Part shown: positions 9,558 to 19,338 of the stretch, in pieces
How positions within the stretch are numbered: the first letter of the stretch is position 1
Layout of the letters: each line of letters starts with the position of its first letter
Notes under the pieces: generated by a model
Told to the model about the DNA's origin: nothing
Database searches by the model: none
What the model saw: only the letters and a program-made list of their open reading frames with translations
From: Ralstonia mannitolilytica
GTDB taxonomy: Bacteria > Pseudomonadota > Gammaproteobacteria > Burkholderiales > Burkholderiaceae
Assembly: GCF_905397375.1 (NCBI RefSeq)
Contig: NZ_CAJPVG010000002.1
Location: forward strand, 186,001-250,000
Direction: 5' to 3'
Length of the DNA: 64,000 bases
Position numbers and translations under genes: made by a program

Positions 9558-9659
9558 GATGTATCTCAAATTCTAATGGGTTTGTTCAATATAATTCATT
9601 TTTCAGGATGGACTGGCTTGCGTACGATCACGTGCCGATTTCCTCATCCGGGCGTCCCC

Positions 9660-10874
9660 ATGGAGCACACGCTGCCGTCCTCATCTGCCTTGTCCGCCGC
9701 GCACGATGCGCGGGTGTCTGCCTGGCGTGTCGCCATTGCGGGCATGGTGGCACTGTCCGTTGCCATGGGCATCGGCCGGTTCGCCTTCACGCCGATCCTG
9801 CCGATGCTGCTGCACGACGGCAGCGTCACGCTGGCGCAGGGCAGCTGGCTTGCCACGGGCAATTATCTCGGCTATTTCATCGGCGCGTTGGCCTGCATGG
9901 CGGTGCGCGGCGATGCGGCACGGCTGATCCGCATCGGGCTGATGGCAACGATTCTGCTGACGGCGGGGATGGGCGTGCTGCGAGGCCAGCCGGCGTGGTT
10001 CATGCTGCGCTTTGCAGCCGGCATGGCGAGCGCGCTGGTGTTCGTGTTCACCGCAGGCTGGTGCCTGCATCGGCTGACCGAACTGGGCCATGCGGCATTG
10101 GGCGGCATCATCTTCTGTGGGCCGGGGCTGGGCATTGCCATCCCGGGCCTGATGGCCAGCGGCATGGTCGCGCTGGGCTGGCACGCCACCTGGGCCTGGA
10201 TGGCGTTCGGCGTGCTGTCGGCGCTGCTGTCGGCGGCGGTGTGGCCGACCATCCGGCCACAAGCACGTGCGGCGGCTGCCCCCCCATCGGCACCGTCGGA
10301 CGCGTCGCCGGGGCTCGACGCGCCCACCGCGGCCGTCACGCTCGCCTACGGCCTGGCCGGTTTCGGCTACATCATCACCGCCACCTTCCTGCCGGTGATC
10401 GCGCGCAAGGTGCTGCCGGCCGGGTCGGTGTGGCCCGACCTGTTCTGGCCGATGTTCGGCGCCGGCGTGGCGCTCGGCGCGTTCCTTTCCACGCGGATCA
10501 GCCTGGCGCGCGACAACCGCTCGCTGCTCGCTAGCGCCTATGCCATGCAGGCGGTGGCCGTGACCATCAGCATCGTCTGGCCGACGGTGGCGGGGCTCGC
10601 ACTGTCCAGCACGCTGCTCGGCCTGCCGTTCACGGCGATCACGCTGTTTGCCATGCGCGAGGCGCGCCGCCTGTGGCCGCACGCGGCGCCCCGGCTGATG
10701 GGGCTGATGACGGCGGCTTACGGCATCGGCCAGATCGTCGGGCCGCCGCTGGCAAATCGCCTGTTTGCGGCCACCGGCGGGTTCCATACGTCGCTGGCCG
10801 TGGCGGCGGTCTCGCTGCTGGTGGGTGGGGCAACGTTCCTCGCCGTCAAGCGCGTCTCGCCCATACGTGGATGA
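9660..10874 (+). CDS. MFS transporter, YbfB/YjiJ type
   Basis: 404 residues, about 12 hydrophobic segments. N-terminal helix contains MGIGRFAFTPILPML, characteristic of the YbfB/YjiJ branch of major facilitator proteins. The start at 9660 is the first Met before this helix. It is divergent from a LysR regulator that probably controls it. Substrate cannot be told from sequence; members are usually annotated as sugar or drug efflux candidates, which is inference. Confidence 0.9.
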   Translation: MEHTLPSSSALSAAHDARVSAWRVAIAGMVALSVAMGIGRFAFTPILPMLLHDGSVTLAQGSWLATGNYLGYFIGALACMAVRGDAARLIRIGLMATILLTAGMGVLRGQPAWFMLRFAAGMASALVFVFTAGWCLHRLTELGHAALGGIIFCGPGLGIAIPGLMASGMVALGWHATWAWMAFGVLSALLSAAVWPTIRPQARAAAAPPSAPSDASPGLDAPTAAVTLAYGLAGFGYIITATFLPVIARKVLPAGSVWPDLFWPMFGAGVALGAFLSTRISLARDNRSLLASAYAMQAVAVTISIVWPTVAGLALSSTLLGLPFTAITLFAMREARRLWPHAAPRLMGLMTAAYGIGQIVGPPLANRLFAATGGFHTSLAVAAVSLLVGGATFLAVKRVSPIRG

Positions 10875-10960
10875 TCGGCAGCCTGTAGCGCAAGTTGCGA
10901 CACGCATGGTGCTCGTTCGGCGCACACGTTCTAGAATGGCCCCTCCATCGGAGGAGCCCC

Positions 10961-11746
10961 ATGTCTTTTGCCCTGCGCCCCGGCGCTGTCGTGCCCGGGG
11001 GCGAGATCAGCGAGGCCGAGCGCGCCGTGCGTGTCGATCTTGCCGCCGCTTATCGACTGGCCGCGCTCAACGGCTGGGACGACCTGATCTATACCCACCT
11101 GTCGGCCACCGTGCCGGGTGAGCCGGACCACTTCCTCATCAACGCGTTCGGCCTGGCGTTTGATGAAATCACCGCGTCCAACCTCGTCAAGATCAGCCGT
11201 GCGGGCCAGCTCGTCGGCGATTGGCCCGATGCGGCCACGCGGCCATCCGTGAACGTGACGGGCTTTGCGCTGCATGCCGCCGTGCACGCCGCACGGCCCG
11301 ATGCACACTGCGTGATCCATCTGCACAACACGGCGGGCATTGCCGTGTCGGCGCAGAAGCATGGGCTGCTGCCGCTGTCGCAGCACGCGCTGCGCTTCCA
11401 CAGGCGCATCGCGTACCACGACTACGAAGGCCTGGCCTTTACGCCGGAAGAGGGCGCGCGGCTGACGGCCTCGCTCGGCACGCAGTTCGCCATGCTGCTG
11501 CGCAACCACGGCACACTTACCATCGGGCGCACAGTGGCCGAGGCGCACGTGCTGATGGCCACGCTCATCAAGGCGTGCGAGATCCAGATTCAGGCGCTCA
11601 CGGCCGGCGAGGTGGTCTTCCCCGCACCGGAAGTCGCCGATCGCGCTGCCGGACAACTCGAAGATGGTGGCGCCATCGAAGGCGTGATGGAGTGGCCGGC
11701 GCTGCTGCGCAAACTGGATAAAATCGACGCTTCCTACCGAGACTGA
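10961..11746 (+). CDS. Class II aldolase/adducin family protein
   Basis: 261 residues. GGAGGA precedes the ATG at 10961. The metal site is visible as HLHNTAG (about residue 115) with a later LLRNHGTLTIG block, as in fuculose-phosphate aldolase and adducin-type proteins. It probably forms an operon with the tautomerase 14 bases downstream and the threonine aldolase after that. Exact substrate unknown; it lacks features that would separate aldolase from non-catalytic adducin-like function. Confidence 0.9.
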   Translation: MSFALRPGAVVPGGEISEAERAVRVDLAAAYRLAALNGWDDLIYTHLSATVPGEPDHFLINAFGLAFDEITASNLVKISRAGQLVGDWPDAATRPSVNVTGFALHAAVHAARPDAHCVIHLHNTAGIAVSAQKHGLLPLSQHALRFHRRIAYHDYEGLAFTPEEGARLTASLGTQFAMLLRNHGTLTIGRTVAEAHVLMATLIKACEIQIQALTAGEVVFPAPEVADRAAGQLEDGGAIEGVMEWPALLRKLDKIDASYRD

Positions 11747-11760
11747 TGACCGGAGACCCC

Positions 11761-11949
11761 ATGCCGACTTTCCATATCGAGATGTTTGAAGGCCGCACCG
11801 TTGAGCAGAAGAAAAAGCTCGTCGAGGAAGTGACGCGCGTGACGTGCGAAACGCTGGGCTGCGCACCAGCCGCAGTCGACATCATCATCAACGACGTCAA
11901 GCGAGAGAACTGGGCCACGGGCGGTGTGCTCTGGTCTGAACAGAAGTAA
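11761..11949 (+). CDS. 4-oxalocrotonate tautomerase family protein
   Basis: 62 residues, the normal length for this family. The start at 11761 rather than 11746 is decided by biology: after Met removal the protein begins with the catalytic Pro (MPTFHIEMFEGRT), which the family requires, and GGAGA precedes it. Arg residues usual for substrate binding are present (GRT, TRVTC). It lies between a class II aldolase and a threonine aldolase gene, suggesting a small enol/keto chemistry operon; actual substrate unknown. Confidence 0.92.
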   Translation: MPTFHIEMFEGRTVEQKKKLVEEVTRVTCETLGCAPAAVDIIINDVKRENWATGGVLWSEQK

Positions 11950-11970
11950 CGAAGGAACGCGCCCCACCTC

Positions 11971-13029
11971 ATGACGGCCGCCATGCAGCCCACCCAGCAT
12001 TTCGCCTCCGACAACTACGCGGGGTTCTGCCCCGAATCGCTGAAGTACTTCCTGGAAGCCAACGGCAGCGGCCACGAGCCCGCGTATGGCGATGACTCCT
12101 GGACGCAGCGCGTGTGCGACCGCATTCGCGACCTGTTCGAGACCGACTGTGAAGTCTTCTTCGTCTTCAACGGCACGGCGGCGAACTCGCTGGCGCTGTC
12201 ATCGCTGTGCCAGTCGTACCACTCCGTGATCTGCCACGAGCTGGCGCATATCGAAACCGATGAGTGCGGCGGCCCGGAATTCTTCTCCAACGGCTCCAAG
12301 CTGCTGACCGCCAAGGGCGAGAACGGCAAGCTCACGCCCGATGCGGTGGAAGCGCTGGTCACGCGCCGCTCCGATATCCACTACCCGAAGCCGAAGGTCG
12401 TTTCGCTCACGCAATCGACGGAAGTCGGCACCGTCTACACGGTGGAAGAGGTGCGTGCGATTGCCGCCATTGCCAAGCGCCGGCAGCTGCGCGTGCACAT
12501 GGACGGCGCGCGCTTTGCGAATGCCGTGGCGTCGCTTGGCGTGCATCCGTCGGAGATTACCTGGCGCGCCGGCGTGGACGTGCTGTGTTTCGGCGGCACG
12601 AAGAACGGGCTGCCGGTGGGCGAAGCCGTCGTCTTCTTCGATCGGCGCCTCGCAGAAGACTTTGCGTATCGGGTCAAGCAGGCCGGGCAGCTGGCTTCGA
12701 AGATGCGCTTCATCTCCGCACCGTGGCTCGGCTTGCCGGAGAACGACGTCTGGCTGCGCAACGCGCGTCATGCCAACGCGATGGCGCAGTTGCTGCATGC
12801 ACGCATCGCCAATGTGCCAGGGGTGCGCATCATGTTCCCCACCGAATCGAATGCCGTGTTTGCGGAGCTTCCCTTGCCCGCCATCGAAGCGCTGCGCGCA
12901 CGCGGCTGGAAGTTCTACACGTTCATCGGTGCGGGCGGTTGCCGCCTGATGTGCTCGTGGGACGTGCGGCCCGAAACCGTCGAAGCCTTTGCCGCCGACA
13001 TTCGCACAGCGTGCGAGCAAGCCGCCTGA
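11971..13029 (+). CDS. ltaE: Low-specificity L-threonine aldolase
   Basis: 352 residues, a PLP enzyme that splits L-threonine or allo-threonine into glycine and acetaldehyde. Visible signatures: FNGTAANSLALSSLCQ, HMDGARFANAV and the PLP lysine in CFGGTKNGLPVGE. Fold type I architecture fills the entire length. It follows the tautomerase by 21 bases. The 5' Met residues (positions 1 and 5) leave the exact start slightly open. The beta-hydroxy amino acid preferred in vivo is not visible. Confidence 0.9.
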   Translation: MTAAMQPTQHFASDNYAGFCPESLKYFLEANGSGHEPAYGDDSWTQRVCDRIRDLFETDCEVFFVFNGTAANSLALSSLCQSYHSVICHELAHIETDECGGPEFFSNGSKLLTAKGENGKLTPDAVEALVTRRSDIHYPKPKVVSLTQSTEVGTVYTVEEVRAIAAIAKRRQLRVHMDGARFANAVASLGVHPSEITWRAGVDVLCFGGTKNGLPVGEAVVFFDRRLAEDFAYRVKQAGQLASKMRFISAPWLGLPENDVWLRNARHANAMAQLLHARIANVPGVRIMFPTESNAVFAELPLPAIEALRARGWKFYTFIGAGGCRLMCSWDVRPETVEAFAADIRTACEQAA

Positions 13030-13054
13030 ATCGCCAGTTCAGCATCTCACCGCC

Positions 13055-13636
13055 ATGAGCTTCGACTACCGCTTCTGCCCGCAATGCGCCACGCCGCTCG
13101 TCGAGCAGCATACGGCCGGCCGCCTGCGCCTTGCGTGCCCCGCGCCGGCCTGCGGTTTCGTCCACTGGAACAACCCGCTTCCGGTGCTGGCGGCGGTGGT
13201 CGAGTATCGCGGACAGATGTTCCTCGCGCGCAACGCGCAGTGGCCGGAGGGCATGTTCGCGCTCGTCACCGGGTTCATGGAGCATGGCGAAACGCCGGAA
13301 CAGGGCATTGCGCGCGAGTTGAAGGAAGAGACGAACCTGGACGCGCAGTCAATCTCGCTGATCGGTGTGTACGAGTTCATCCGCAAGAACGAGCTGATCA
13401 TCGCGTACCACGTGGTTGCCGATGGCGAGATCGCACTGTCGGAAGAGCTTGCCGAATACCGCCTGAAGCCGTTCGAGAAGGTGCGCCCGTGGACGGCCGG
13501 CACGGGCTATGCGGTGGCCGATTTCCTGACGGCGCGCGGCCTGCCCGTCAGCTACATCGACATCCGCACCGGCGAGCCCGCCGAGCCGCCGCCGCGCCGG
13601 TGGCAGCCGACGCGGCTCGCTACAATAGCCGAATGA
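13055..13636 (+). CDS. Nudix hydrolase with N-terminal zinc ribbon
   Basis: 193 residues. A zinc-ribbon-like start (FCPQC, CPAPACGFVHW) is followed by the Nudix box (residues about 70-92: GFMEHGETPEQGIARE then LKEE), matching GX5EX7REUXEE with Asn in place of the last Gly. This layout resembles NADH pyrophosphatase-type and small Nudix proteins that remove damaged or excess nucleoside diphosphate derivatives. It starts 25 bases after the threonine aldolase stop. Substrate is inference only. Confidence 0.9.
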   Translation: MSFDYRFCPQCATPLVEQHTAGRLRLACPAPACGFVHWNNPLPVLAAVVEYRGQMFLARNAQWPEGMFALVTGFMEHGETPEQGIARELKEETNLDAQSISLIGVYEFIRKNELIIAYHVVADGEIALSEELAEYRLKPFEKVRPWTAGTGYAVADFLTARGLPVSYIDIRTGEPAEPPPRRWQPTRLATIAE

Positions 13637-13683
13637 TTGACGTGGGTGGCACGATGCCGCCCACCCGCACCACAGAGGAAGCC

Positions 13684-13911
13684 ATGGAGTTCCAGAAGGA
13701 AGTTGATGCACGCGGCCTGAACTGCCCGCTGCCCATCCTGCGCACGAAGAAGGCGCTTGCCGACATGCAGAGCGGCGAGGTGCTGAAGATTCTCGCTACC
13801 GATCCGGGGGCGACGCGTGATTTCCAGGCGTTTGCCAAGCAGACCGGCAACGAACTGCTCCAGCATAGCGAACACGACAAGGTCTTCACGTTTTACATGC
13901 GCCGCCGCTGA
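13684..13911 (+). CDS. TusA/SirA-like sulfur carrier protein
   Basis: 75 residues, whole length of the family. The conserved Cys-Pro motif is in GLNCPLPILRTKKAL near residue 14, the persulfide-carrying cysteine in TusA-type proteins. The ATG at 13684 follows GAGGAAG. Family members shuttle sulfur for tRNA thiolation, molybdenum cofactor or sulfur oxidation; no partner genes (tusBCD, rhodanese) are adjacent, so the specific path is open. A strong hairpin lies 73 bases downstream. Confidence 0.9.
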   Translation: MEFQKEVDARGLNCPLPILRTKKALADMQSGEVLKILATDPGATRDFQAFAKQTGNELLQHSEHDKVFTFYMRRR

Positions 13912-13983
13912 AGGCGTGTCCGCGAGCCTGGGGCGCTGACGCCGGCCGTGGAAGAGTTCTGAGCGCGGTACGCCAAACACAGT

Positions 13984-14014
13984 GGGGCGATCCGGCAAGC
14001 TGCCGGATCGCCCC
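13984..14014. terminator. Strong hairpin between convergent genes
   Basis: Perfect 14-bp stem (13984-13997 with 14001-14014, GGGGCGATCCGGCA and its complement) and a 3-base loop between the convergent tusA-like and lysE-type genes. There is no T-tract, so it may act as a weak bidirectional terminator or an mRNA 3'-end stabiliser. Confidence 0.55.
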
Positions 14015-14041
14015 GCAGTCGTTTACAGAATCCCCAGCGTG

Positions 14042-14674
14042 CTACTTGCGGGCTTCCATCGCCATGCGCAACGCCAGGCTCGTCAGCACCGAGCCCATCA
14101 GGTAACGCTGGATCGACAGCCAGCTCGGCTTGCGCGAGAGAAACGCGGCAATGCTGCCGGCCGTGGCGGCGATCATGGAATTGACCGTCACGCTCACGCA
14201 GATCTGGGTGATACCCAGGCACACCGACTGCACGAGCACGCTGCCGTGCGAGGGCTCGATGAACTGCGGCAGCAGCGACAGATACAGCACTGCCACCTTC
14301 GGGTTGAGCAGGCTCGTCAGCAACCCCATCGTGTACAGCTTGCGCGGGCTGTCCACGGGCAGGTCTCGCACCTGGAACGGCGCGCGGCCGCCGGGGCGCA
14401 GCGCCTGCCACGCCAGATACAACAGATAGATGGCGCCGCCAAAGCGCAGCGCATCGTACGCAAACGGCACGGCCATCAGCAGCGCCGTGATGCCGAACGC
14501 CGCGCACAGCATGTAGAACACGAAGCCCGTGGCGATGCCCGCCAGCGAGACCAGCCCCGCATTGCGCCCCTGGCAGATCGAACGCGAGATCAGGTAGATC
14601 ATGTTCGGGCCGGGCGTGAGTACCATGCCGAGCGCGACCAGGGCAAAGGTAAGCAGGTTGGTGAGTGTGGGCAT
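14042..14674 (-). CDS. LysE/RhtB family amino-acid exporter
   Basis: 210 residues, inner-membrane protein with about six hydrophobic segments. The start of helix 1 (NLLTFALVALGMVLTPGPNM) contains the family's TPGPN motif. ATG at 14674 is preferred; an in-frame TTG five codons upstream is an alternative. Family members export amino acids such as homoserine, threonine or lysine. The gene is convergent with the TusA-like gene and divergent from the sensor kinase. Substrate unknown. Confidence 0.92.
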   Translation of the reverse strand: MPTLTNLLTFALVALGMVLTPGPNMIYLISRSICQGRNAGLVSLAGIATGFVFYMLCAAFGITALLMAVPFAYDALRFGGAIYLLYLAWQALRPGGRAPFQVRDLPVDSPRKLYTMGLLTSLLNPKVAVLYLSLLPQFIEPSHGSVLVQSVCLGITQICVSVTVNSMIAATAGSIAAFLSRKPSWLSIQRYLMGSVLTSLALRMAMEARK

Positions 14675-15005
14675 GGCGGGAATGGGCAAGTGGCAAATAG
14701 GAGCTTGCAGGCTAGCACCGGCCGTTGCCTGGCCGACAGGTACAGAACCACGTCAATTTTGTCGATTCTGTATCGGTCCGGCGCCGGACCGGCATGCAGT
14801 GCATGCCAGGACTGCAGCCGCGACGGCGATAGCATCGCGGGCTTTCTCTTCTCTTTCTCTGTGCCAACAAGACGCCCCTTCGCCGGCCACGCCCTCTGAC
14901 CCTTTGATCAACTTTCCAGGCCGCCGGCACGGGACTGAATTAAGCTTGTGCACTGGCATGGTGGGCAACAGGGCGAACGCGACGCGCCGAGCAGGTGATT
15001 CCGAT

Positions 15006-17462
15006 ATGGCGACAGGGGACGATGTGAGCAAGGTGGCGGCGACGGTGCGCGCACTGATCGTGGGCGTGTGGCTGTGTTGGATGTCCGGCGGCAGCCACGC
15101 GGCTGCACCTTCCCCGTTCACGCCGGAAGAGCGCGCGTGGATCGCCGCGCATCCGGTGATACGCACCTGCGTCAACTCGGATTGGCGCCCATTCGAATTT
15201 GTCACCGGCGGGAAAGTGGCCGGTATCGTCCCATCGTTTCTCGACGAAGTCTCCAGCATCAGCGGCTTGCGGTTCGAATACGTGGATGGCGCCTGCCGGA
15301 GAGGAGCGCGCGAAGCGCTGACGTCCGGCGAGATCGACCTGGTGCCCGATTGGGGCAGAAGCGACGACCGGACGCATCACAGCTCCGGCTTTATTGCCAG
15401 CACGCCGTACTACGTCGGCACGATCGCGATCGTCACGGCTGAGAGCGAGAACCTGTTTGCAGACATTCGCCAGCTGAAGGGCAAGCGGCTGGCGATCAGG
15501 GGCGGCGGCGGCCTGGAATACGCGATTCGTCACAGCGGCGTTCCGGTGACGTTGCTGACGTTCCAGAATGAAGCCCAAGCGCTGCAGGCCGTTGCCGATG
15601 ACGAGGCGGACGCAGCGCTGGGCACTGACGTGTCGATCCTTCCGCAGTTGCACCGCCAGTTCAAAGGCCGGCTGTTCCTCTCGGGCACCATTTGGTACCG
15701 GCCGTATGCGTTGACGATGGCAACGCGTCAGGACAACCCGGTACTGGCATCCATCGTCGAGAAATCGCTCACCGCCATTCCGGCACCCGAGGCTGACGCC
15801 ATCCGCTACCGGTGGCTCGAAACCACGGACTACGGCGCCCCGTCGCTGGCATCGATCCTCCATTACCGCGGGCGGCAGGTTGCCCTCGTTGGCGTGGTGG
15901 TGCTCGCCTTTGCGGTGCTGGCGTACGTGCTGTGGCGTGCGCGCGCGGCGGCCGTGCGCAGTGAGCGCGACAAGGCGATGTTCCTCGCCTTCATCAGCCA
16001 CGAGATACGCACGCCGATGCACACTATCCTGGCCTCGCTCGAGCTGCTGCAGCGATCGCACCTGACAGGTCAGCAGGCCAGCCGGGCCGATGCGGCGGTC
16101 TCGGCATCGGAAACCCTCCTGGCGCTGCTCGACGATGTTCTCGAATACTCGCGCCTCGAATCGCACAGCGTGACGCTCGCGCCCGAACCGACCCGGATCG
16201 GGCCGTGGGCGCAGCAGACCGTCGATATGGTGCGGTGGCGCTCGGATGAGAAGAACCTGGCGTTGTCCCTCGATGTGGCGTGCGCGCCAGATTTCAGCGT
16301 GGACATCGACCCGATGCGCGTTCGGCAGATCGTTCTGAACCTGTTGGTCAACGCGATCAAGTTCACGGCGGCCGGCAAGGTGGTTCTGCGCGTCGACCAC
16401 CTGCCCGGCAGGCGGCGCGGTACGGGCACGCTGGTGCTCGAGGTGCGCGACACTGGCATGGGCATTCCTCCGGAACGTCAGCGGCATATCTTCGAGCCTT
16501 ACGCGCGTGTGGAAAGCCCGGGCCATCGCGGTGCCAGCGGGAGTGGGCTGGGCTTGTCGATCTGCCGTGAACTGGTCGACCTGATGAAAGGCGTGATCAC
16601 GGTCAGCAGCAGCCCGGAGATCGGCACGGTGTTCACCGTCATGTTGCCCACGCGCGAACCACATGCGCAGCCGGCACCGCAGTCAGGCGCCGACGAATCG
16701 CCCGCATCTGCGGCACAGGCGGTGTCACCGGTTCGGGTGCACAAGCCGCTGTCGCGGGATTCGAACGAGGGGCCGCTCGTCCTGGTCGTCGACGATCACG
16801 AGGCGGTGCAACACGCGATCCAGCATCAACTCAGCGCGCTCGCTTGCCGGTCGGCCATCGCGGGCACCGGCGAAGCGGCGCTCGAGCAGTTCGCCTCAGC
16901 AGCGTTTGACATGGTGCTGCTCGACTGCAACCTGCCGGGCATCGACGGCTACACCGTCGCGCAGCGCATGCGCGAGATCGAACGCCAGCGCGGCACCGAA
17001 CGCACGCCGATCGTCGCCATCTCGGCCGCGGCCGACGATGCGCATCGCACGCGCTGCTTCGACAGCGGCATGGACGGCGTTCTCGGCAAGCCGTTGCGCC
17101 TGGCCGCGTTGCGCGAACTGATCGAACTCTGGTGCGGCCACGGCGACTCTGGCGCCAGCGCCGCGCCGGAAGCGCACGGCCTCGCGCGGACGGTGGACGT
17201 GCACGTGGTCTATCGACAGGCCATGAAAACCGATCTCGAGATGCTGAACGAGGGCATCGTGCATCGAAACATCGAGCAGGCACGTCGGGCGGCACATCGC
17301 ATTTCCGGTGCGGCTGCCGTGGTGGACGATCTGCCGACGCACAATCTGGCAAGCGAGCTCGAGCGCCATCTCGCGTCCTCGTCCGGCGACATCACGGCCG
17401 ACATCCAGGCGCTCGTCGCAGAACTCCAATCCTTGCACGGGGCCGGCACAGCCCCCGCGTGA
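15006..17462 (+). CDS. BvgS/EvgS-like hybrid sensor histidine kinase
   Basis: 818 residues from ATG 15006 (AGGTG upstream; Met at 14958 is an alternative). Order: N-terminal hydrophobic segment, one periplasmic solute-binding-like sensor domain (residues about 40-270), a membrane helix (about 295-315), HisKA with FISHEIRTPMHT, HATPase with NLLVNAIKFT, DTGMGIPPE and GSGLGLSIC, a receiver with VVDDHE and LLDCNLPGIDGY, and a C-terminal Hpt domain (RAAHRISGAA). This is a complete unorthodox phosphorelay. There is only one sensor domain where BvgS has two. No response regulator is adjacent, so its partner is elsewhere; the fimbrial operon just downstream is a possible target, by inference. Confidence 0.92.
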   Translation: MATGDDVSKVAATVRALIVGVWLCWMSGGSHAAAPSPFTPEERAWIAAHPVIRTCVNSDWRPFEFVTGGKVAGIVPSFLDEVSSISGLRFEYVDGACRRGAREALTSGEIDLVPDWGRSDDRTHHSSGFIASTPYYVGTIAIVTAESENLFADIRQLKGKRLAIRGGGGLEYAIRHSGVPVTLLTFQNEAQALQAVADDEADAALGTDVSILPQLHRQFKGRLFLSGTIWYRPYALTMATRQDNPVLASIVEKSLTAIPAPEADAIRYRWLETTDYGAPSLASILHYRGRQVALVGVVVLAFAVLAYVLWRARAAAVRSERDKAMFLAFISHEIRTPMHTILASLELLQRSHLTGQQASRADAAVSASETLLALLDDVLEYSRLESHSVTLAPEPTRIGPWAQQTVDMVRWRSDEKNLALSLDVACAPDFSVDIDPMRVRQIVLNLLVNAIKFTAAGKVVLRVDHLPGRRRGTGTLVLEVRDTGMGIPPERQRHIFEPYARVESPGHRGASGSGLGLSICRELVDLMKGVITVSSSPEIGTVFTVMLPTREPHAQPAPQSGADESPASAAQAVSPVRVHKPLSRDSNEGPLVLVVDDHEAVQHAIQHQLSALACRSAIAGTGEAALEQFASAAFDMVLLDCNLPGIDGYTVAQRMREIERQRGTERTPIVAISAAADDAHRTRCFDSGMDGVLGKPLRLAALRELIELWCGHGDSGASAAPEAHGLARTVDVHVVYRQAMKTDLEMLNEGIVHRNIEQARRAAHRISGAAAVVDDLPTHNLASELERHLASSSGDITADIQALVAELQSLHGAGTAPA

Positions 17463-17786
17463 TCCCTCCTCTCGGGGCGCCCCTTGCCCTGACCCGGCCG
17501 TCCCGCATGGCGCCGTTCAGCGTGCCTGCGCCCGCGTGGAGCCTCGTACTCGTCCGGTGGCGACCTCCCGATGGGCCGGTCGATCTACCGCTCGTTTCCT
17601 CCCGAGAGAGCCTGCGCATGGCCGGGCGCAAGACGCGCAATCGATAAGGCTCGCCTGCTTTTCGGAGCAGTCCGATATGGCGCGCACGCCTCGCTTGAAA
17701 TACTTGCGCCTGCCTTCTTCGATAGGCATTTGTTCTCGACCAAATCCCGCACGTTCGTGCCGCGGATTCAATCTAAGGGTAAGTCA
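17463..17786 (+). other. Gap between sensor kinase and fimbrial operon
   Basis: 324 bases without a convincing gene. The last 130 bases are AT-richer than the surroundings and must carry the fimbrial promoter, but I could not fix -35/-10 boxes with confidence. Confidence 0.5.
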
Positions 17787-18374
17787 ATGAAAGCAAAACT
17801 GTTCCTGGCTGGCGTCGCCATGTCTGCTCTGTCCTCCGCTGCAATGGCGCAAACGACGCCCACATCGGTGGATGGCGTTATCAACTTCCAAGGCGCGATT
17901 CTGAGCGACACCTGTAAGGTGTCTTCGGTGACCGGCGATGCGGGCACCATCAACGTCGACATGGGCAAGGTCGCCGCCGACGACATCGGCACGGTTGCAG
18001 CACCGAAGCGTCTGACGAGTGGTGCCGGCTCCGCCAACTTTGACGTGGTCTGCAAGACCGGCGCCAAGGTCAGCATGAAGTTCGCAGGCAAGGCGGCCGA
18101 CCTGAGCGCAGACAAGAAGACGCTGCGCGTGAACAACGGCAACACTGCCGCAGGTTTCGCCCAGGGCGTGGGCATTGCCGTGTACGAAGGTACCGGCGCG
18201 GGCGCAAACGCGTACGACCTGAGCAGCGGCGACCTGCTGGCACAGACGACGGTGCCGTCGACCGGTGGCGCAGTCAACGTGCGTTTCGCTGCAGCGTATG
18301 TGGCCGCAGACCCGACCAAGATCAAGCCGGGTATCGCCAACGCCAGCCTGCCCTTCACGCTCACCTACGAGTAA
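17787..18374 (+). CDS. Type 1 fimbrial major subunit-like protein
   Basis: 195 residues. Signal peptide to about residue 22 (ending AAMAQ), then a pilin domain beginning VDGVINFQGAILSDTC, with two cysteines (about 46 and 89) for the usual disulfide and a C-terminal alternating hydrophobic strand ending PFTLTYE, the donor-strand motif. It is the first gene of a chaperone-usher set (pilin, chaperone, usher). AAGGGTAAG precedes the ATG. Assembly should now fail because the usher downstream is truncated. Confidence 0.92.
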   Translation: MKAKLFLAGVAMSALSSAAMAQTTPTSVDGVINFQGAILSDTCKVSSVTGDAGTINVDMGKVAADDIGTVAAPKRLTSGAGSANFDVVCKTGAKVSMKFAGKAADLSADKKTLRVNNGNTAAGFAQGVGIAVYEGTGAGANAYDLSSGDLLAQTTVPSTGGAVNVRFAAAYVAADPTKIKPGIANASLPFTLTYE

Positions 18375-18469
18375 GCCTGGTGCCAGCCTTCACGGCTGGC
18401 TTCAATCGGCGGCGGTCAGCGGTTATTCCCCCGCCGCTGCCGCCCATCTGTTCAAAGGCCATCCCGGAT

Positions 18470-19216
18470 ATGAAAGCAAAACGATGCGCCGCTGGCGCGG
18501 CGTTGGCGTGCGCGTTGGCTGCGTCCGCGAGTCACGCCAGTATTTCCCTCAGCACCACGCGCCTGATCTTTGACGGCAACAACAAGGAAACGTCCGTCGT
18601 CGTCACGAACGATGGTGCCGATGCCTTGATCCAGGCCTGGCTGGATCCGCTTGAGGACAACGCGAATGGTCACCTGCCGTTTGCCATTACGCCGCCCCTG
18701 GCGAAGCTGGCAGCGAAGCAGCAGCAGCTTTTGCGCGTGCTGTACGAAGGTGTGGGTATGCCGACAGACCGCGAGTCGGCCTTCTGGCTGAACGTGCAGG
18801 AGGTTCCGCAGGCGGCTCCAAACGAGAACGTATTGCAACTGGCTGTCCGCCAGCGCATCAAGGTGTTCTACCGGCCGGCCGGTCTGACCGCAGACCCGCA
18901 GAAGGCTCCTTCAAGCCTGCAGTGGCAACTCAACCAGGATGGCGGCAAGGCGATGCTGAGGCTGAGCAACCCGAGTCTGTTCCACGTCACCGTGGTCGAT
19001 GCAAAGGTGCACGCGGGCAATGCAGAAGCGCCGCTCATCGAGGCAAAGATGGTGGCGCCGCATTCCACGGTAGCGCTGCCGGTGCAGTTGCCGGGCAACG
19101 GCGCCGCCCAGCCCGAGCTTCGCTACGACGTCATCAATGACTACGGCGGCCGCCAAAGCTACCGCGTCACCTTGCGCGGCAGTCAGCCCAGCACGCCGGT
19201 CTCTACTGGTAACTGA
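18470..19216 (+). CDS. Periplasmic fimbrial chaperone
   Basis: 248 residues, PapD-like. Signal peptide to about residue 23 (ASASHAS), then two immunoglobulin-like domains with the chaperone signatures TRLIFDGNNKETSVVVTN, an acidic/basic pair region SAFWLNVQEVPQA and the C-terminal domain with VINDYGGRQSYRV. It caps pilin subunits in the periplasm and hands them to the usher. It lies 95 bases after the pilin gene and 122 bases before the broken usher gene. Confidence 0.93.
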   Translation: MKAKRCAAGAALACALAASASHASISLSTTRLIFDGNNKETSVVVTNDGADALIQAWLDPLEDNANGHLPFAITPPLAKLAAKQQQLLRVLYEGVGMPTDRESAFWLNVQEVPQAAPNENVLQLAVRQRIKVFYRPAGLTADPQKAPSSLQWQLNQDGGKAMLRLSNPSLFHVTVVDAKVHAGNAEAPLIEAKMVAPHSTVALPVQLPGNGAAQPELRYDVINDYGGRQSYRVTLRGSQPSTPVSTGN

Positions 19217-19338
19217 TCGGGCCGACGACCACTGACCCGATGTGCCAGCCCGCGTGGGCTAGCTTAGCCCGCACCCACCGTAGCGGAGCTTGCGTATGTG
19301 ACACCCGCCGATTCACCAAGCCAGAAGCGAGCATTGCG